A DNA stretch of 9,246 bases from Solirubrobacterales bacterium (GTDB lineage: Bacteria > Actinomycetota > Thermoleophilia > Solirubrobacterales > 70-9). The stretch spans positions 1-9,246 of the forward strand of contig JACDBR010000015.1 of NCBI GenBank assembly GCA_013694825.1, written 5' to 3'. The notes beneath the pieces are model-generated. The model was not told the origin of the DNA and searched no databases. It saw only the letters and a program-made list of their open reading frames with translations. Made by a program: the position numbers and the translations under genes. Positions 7,868 through 9,246 of this stretch are shown here, piece after piece (position 1 is the first letter of the stretch; every line of letters starts with the position of its first letter).

Positions 7868-8790
7868 GCGCCGCCGCCGGCAAGCCGATGAAGCTGGCCT
7901 ACTGGCCGGGCTGCGTCTCGCGCGGCTTCACCCCCGAGCTGCACGGCTCGATGGCGTTGGTCGCCGACCGGCTCGAGATCGAGCTGGTCACGCTCGACCG
8001 CGCCAACTGCTCCGGGGCGGGCGTGATCGCCGAGCACAACCAGGAGCTCGCCGACACGCTCAACGCCCGCACGTTCGCGCTCGCCCAGGAGACCGGACTG
8101 GCGATGATGAACATCTGCTCGACCTGTCAGGGCGCGCAGTCGGAGTGCCAGGAGCGCCTCGACGCCGACTCCGCCTACCGCGCCCACATCAACGAGGCGC
8201 TTGCCGACGAGGGCATCTCCTACGAGAAGGACAAGGCCGGCTTCGAGAACAAGAACTTCCTCTGGGTGCTGGTCGAGGACTACGGCCTCGAGCGCCTGCG
8301 CGCGCTGGTGACCCGGCCGCTCTCGGGACTGCGAGTTGGGCCGTTCTACGGCTGCTACGTGATCCGCCCCCGCCACCGGATCGGCTACGAGGAGCATCCC
8401 GAGCGCGACCTCTACCTCGAGTACGTGATCGAGGCGCTCGGCGGCGAGCCCGTCGAATACGACGGCGCGCGCAAGTGCTGCGGCTTCCCGGTGATCACGA
8501 TGAACCGCGACACCTCGCTGCGCCAGGCGGGTACCCACGTCGGAGACGCGCTCGACCAGGGCGCCGACTGCCTCGTGACGCCCTGCCCGCTTTGCCACCT
8601 CAACCTCGACATGCAGCAGCCCGAGGCGGCCAAGGTGGTCAACCGTGACCTTGGCCTCGGGATCCTCCATCTGCCGCAGCTCGTCGGCCTGGCGCTCGGC
8701 TTCGAGCCCAAGCAGCTCGGGATGAACACCCACATCGCCTCGACCCGCTGGGTCGAGGAAAGGCTCGGCTCGCAGACCGCCGCGGCGTAG
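7864..8790 (+). CDS. sdhE: CCG-domain (HdrB-like) subunit of type E succinate dehydrogenase/fumarate reductase (SdhE)
   Basis: This subunit replaces the membrane cytochrome in class-4 complexes: it binds a special Fe-S centre and mediates contact with quinone or another electron partner. The 308-aa protein has two CCG domains. The C-terminal one is complete: C164, C205-C206 and C241/C244 (CPLC), matching C-x(n)-CC-x(34)-CxxC. The N-terminal one has C17, C49, C85 and C88 (CSTC), but the first residue of the Cys pair is N48 (ANCSGAG), so one of the five usual cysteines is missing. In studied HdrB/SdhE proteins the C-terminal domain carries a [4Fe-4S] centre and the N-terminal one has been linked to zinc; which applies here is inference. 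No transmembrane helix is visible, so the complex is expected to be cytoplasmic or monotopic on the membrane. The ATG overlaps the sdhB2 stop, with AGGA at 7851-7854 nine nt upstream. No separate SdhF-like subunit follows. Confidence 0.88.
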   Translation: MSAAAGKPMKLAYWPGCVSRGFTPELHGSMALVADRLEIELVTLDRANCSGAGVIAEHNQELADTLNARTFALAQETGLAMMNICSTCQGAQSECQERLDADSAYRAHINEALADEGISYEKDKAGFENKNFLWVLVEDYGLERLRALVTRPLSGLRVGPFYGCYVIRPRHRIGYEEHPERDLYLEYVIEALGGEPVEYDGARKCCGFPVITMNRDTSLRQAGTHVGDALDQGADCLVTPCPLCHLNLDMQQPEAAKVVNRDLGLGILHLPQLVGLALGFEPKQLGMNTHIASTRWVEERLGSQTAAA

Positions 8791-8823
8791 TCCGGCTTAG
8801 TCACCCGACCCCGGCAGCGTCGC

Positions 8824-8829
8824 TAGTCT
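8824..8829 (+). promoter_or_regulatory. candidate -10 element for the small downstream gene
   Basis: TAGTCT fits TANNNT and lies 10 nt before the GTG start at 8840, which lacks a Shine-Dalgarno sequence. This suggests the small gene has its own near-leaderless promoter rather than depending on sdhE read-through. Motif evidence only. Confidence 0.3.
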
Positions 8830-8839
8830 GCGCGATCGG

Positions 8840-9037
8840 GTGAGCGATCAGAGTCCTTCAGACGAGCAGCGCGAGCACCTCGAGCAGGCCGAGCAGGTGC
8901 TGAAGCCCTCGGCCGAGATCGAGCAGCAGATCCTGTTCGGCCGGCTCGACGAAGCGACCGCTCTCTACGCCAAGCAGGCCGGGATCGATGCGGCCGCCGC
9001 GCGCGCGATCGTCGAGCGGCTCGCCGCGGAGATCTGA
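8840..9037 (+). CDS. small hypothetical protein, 65 aa
   Basis: I do not recognise this gene firmly. The N-terminal third is polar and acidic (MSDQSPSDEQREHLEQAEQ), probably flexible or helical. The rest reads as two or three helices: 'IEQQILFGRLDEATALYAKQ', then 'AGIDAAAARAIVERLAAEI'. The pattern 'iL.Gr.deA..lY....Gid...Ar.iVE.L' recalls the C-terminal domain of ribosomal protein L7/L12 and similar small actinobacterial proteins, where a helix-turn-helix follows a conserved Gly. It has no cysteines, signal peptide or membrane segment, so it is unlikely to be a missing SDH anchor. It starts with GTG 49 bp after sdhE, and its stop codon lies inside a strong palindrome. Its codons match the GC-rich style of its neighbours, and the helical C-terminus reads as a real protein. 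Whether it is linked to the SDH operon is unknown. Confidence 0.65.
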   Translation: MSDQSPSDEQREHLEQAEQVLKPSAEIEQQILFGRLDEATALYAKQAGIDAAAARAIVERLAAEI

Positions 9038-9061
9038 GCGGCGGCGCCGGCGCCGCCGCTC
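9036..9061. terminator. 26-bp perfect palindrome, probable (bidirectional) terminator
   Basis: The 26 bases are fully self-complementary, centred between 9048 and 9049, with half-site GAGCGGCGGCGCC. The last two bases of the small gene's stop codon are part of it. As RNA it would form an extremely stable GC hairpin directly at the end of the message. No T-run follows, so it would be a hairpin-only terminator, as proposed for some actinobacteria. It could instead be a protein-binding site. If the minus-strand reading frame at 9128 is real, the palindrome lies between two convergent genes. Confidence 0.45.
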
Positions 9062-9127
9062 CCCGGCGCGACCGCAAACGGGCCTCGGTGATCGGGCGAG
9101 CGCGAGCCAGCGACAGCGCGAGGTGAG

Positions 9128-9246
9128 CTACTCGGGGAACGCCGTGCGGGTGGGAGTGCTCCAGTCCGCGTAGCGACCGCAGGCCGCTCGGGCCACGCTC
9201 AGCTTTGAGCCGGCGCCCGGGGACGGAGGCTCGAGCCCGGCGACGA
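9128..9246 (-). CDS. possible 3' end of a minus-strand gene (partial)
   Basis: Read on the minus strand, an open frame enters from the window's right edge and ends with TAG at 9130-9128, giving about 38 residues ending 'ACGRYADWSTPTRTAFPE'. Most codons end in G or C, and the composition (Trp, Tyr, Phe, Thr, Pro) looks more protein-like than the arginine-rich alternatives. No family can be assigned from so short a piece. The plus strand also has a short open frame here ending at 9173, which may be its shadow or the reverse. The stretch 9062-9127 between it and the palindrome holds nothing I recognise. Confidence 0.3.
   Translation of the reverse strand, partial: VAGLEPPSPGAGSKLSVARAACGRYADWSTPTRTAFPE

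Noticed and set aside
7654..8733. Minus-strand open frame opposite sdhE (359 codons)
   Set aside because: No domain signature; SdhE on the plus strand has both CCG domains, so this is a shadow.
9062..9246. Possible structured RNA or tRNA near the right edge
   Set aside because: I looked for tRNA, tmRNA, SRP RNA and RNase P signatures (TTCGA arm, CCA end, conserved cores) and saw none.
1..9246. CRISPR array, insertion sequence, integrase or other mobile element
   Set aside because: No regular spaced repeats, transposase-like protein or terminal inverted repeats are visible; gene composition is uniform across the window.

Overview
The window is very GC-rich, with G/C-dominated third codon positions, ATGA-type gene overlaps and frequent GTG starts. 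Together with the protein types (a single-subunit diheme SdhC, menaquinone-type SdhA, and a CCG-domain SdhE) this suggests a high-GC actinobacterial lineage. My best guess is Thermoleophilia/Solirubrobacterales, inferred from composition and gene style rather than from a search.

Layout. Positions 1-247 hold the 3' end of a CBS-domain protein. Positions 343-3846 are a compact operon for a complete class-3 (type B) succinate:quinone oxidoreductase/fumarate reductase: a diheme cytochrome b subunit (SdhC), a flavoprotein (SdhA1) and an iron-sulfur subunit (SdhB1). Five bases beyond it, converging on the opposite strand, is an exported M14-family zinc carboxypeptidase (3852-4706). A 97-bp divergent spacer then leads into a second, distantly related SDH/FRD operon (4804-8790): flavoprotein SdhA2, an enlarged HdrC-like iron-sulfur subunit SdhB2, and the HdrB-like CCG-domain subunit SdhE. 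This is the class-4 (type E) architecture, which has no transmembrane cytochrome. A separate 65-codon gene (8840-9037) follows, ending in a 26-bp perfect palindrome. The last ~120 bp may contain the 3' end of a gene on the minus strand.

How they work together. Both complexes interconvert succinate and fumarate through covalently bound FAD and three Fe-S clusters, but they pass electrons on differently. The first uses a membrane cytochrome with four candidate haem-ligand histidines, probably reacting with menaquinone. The second uses a peripheral subunit with CCG cysteine motifs related to heterodisulfide reductase. Keeping both side by side suggests a division of labour, for example oxidation versus reduction or different electron partners. 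That division is inference.

Most notable observations: the tandem arrangement of two SDH/FRD classes; cysteine changes in the second complex (an extra Cys in SdhB2, a lost Cys in the first CCG motif of SdhE, a Cys cluster in SdhA2); an acidic disordered tail on SdhB2; possible leaderless promoters (TANNNT hexamers 7 or 10 nt before start codons); and the palindrome at 9036-9061. I found no clearly new system. The novelty lies in details of a known enzyme family and in its arrangement.
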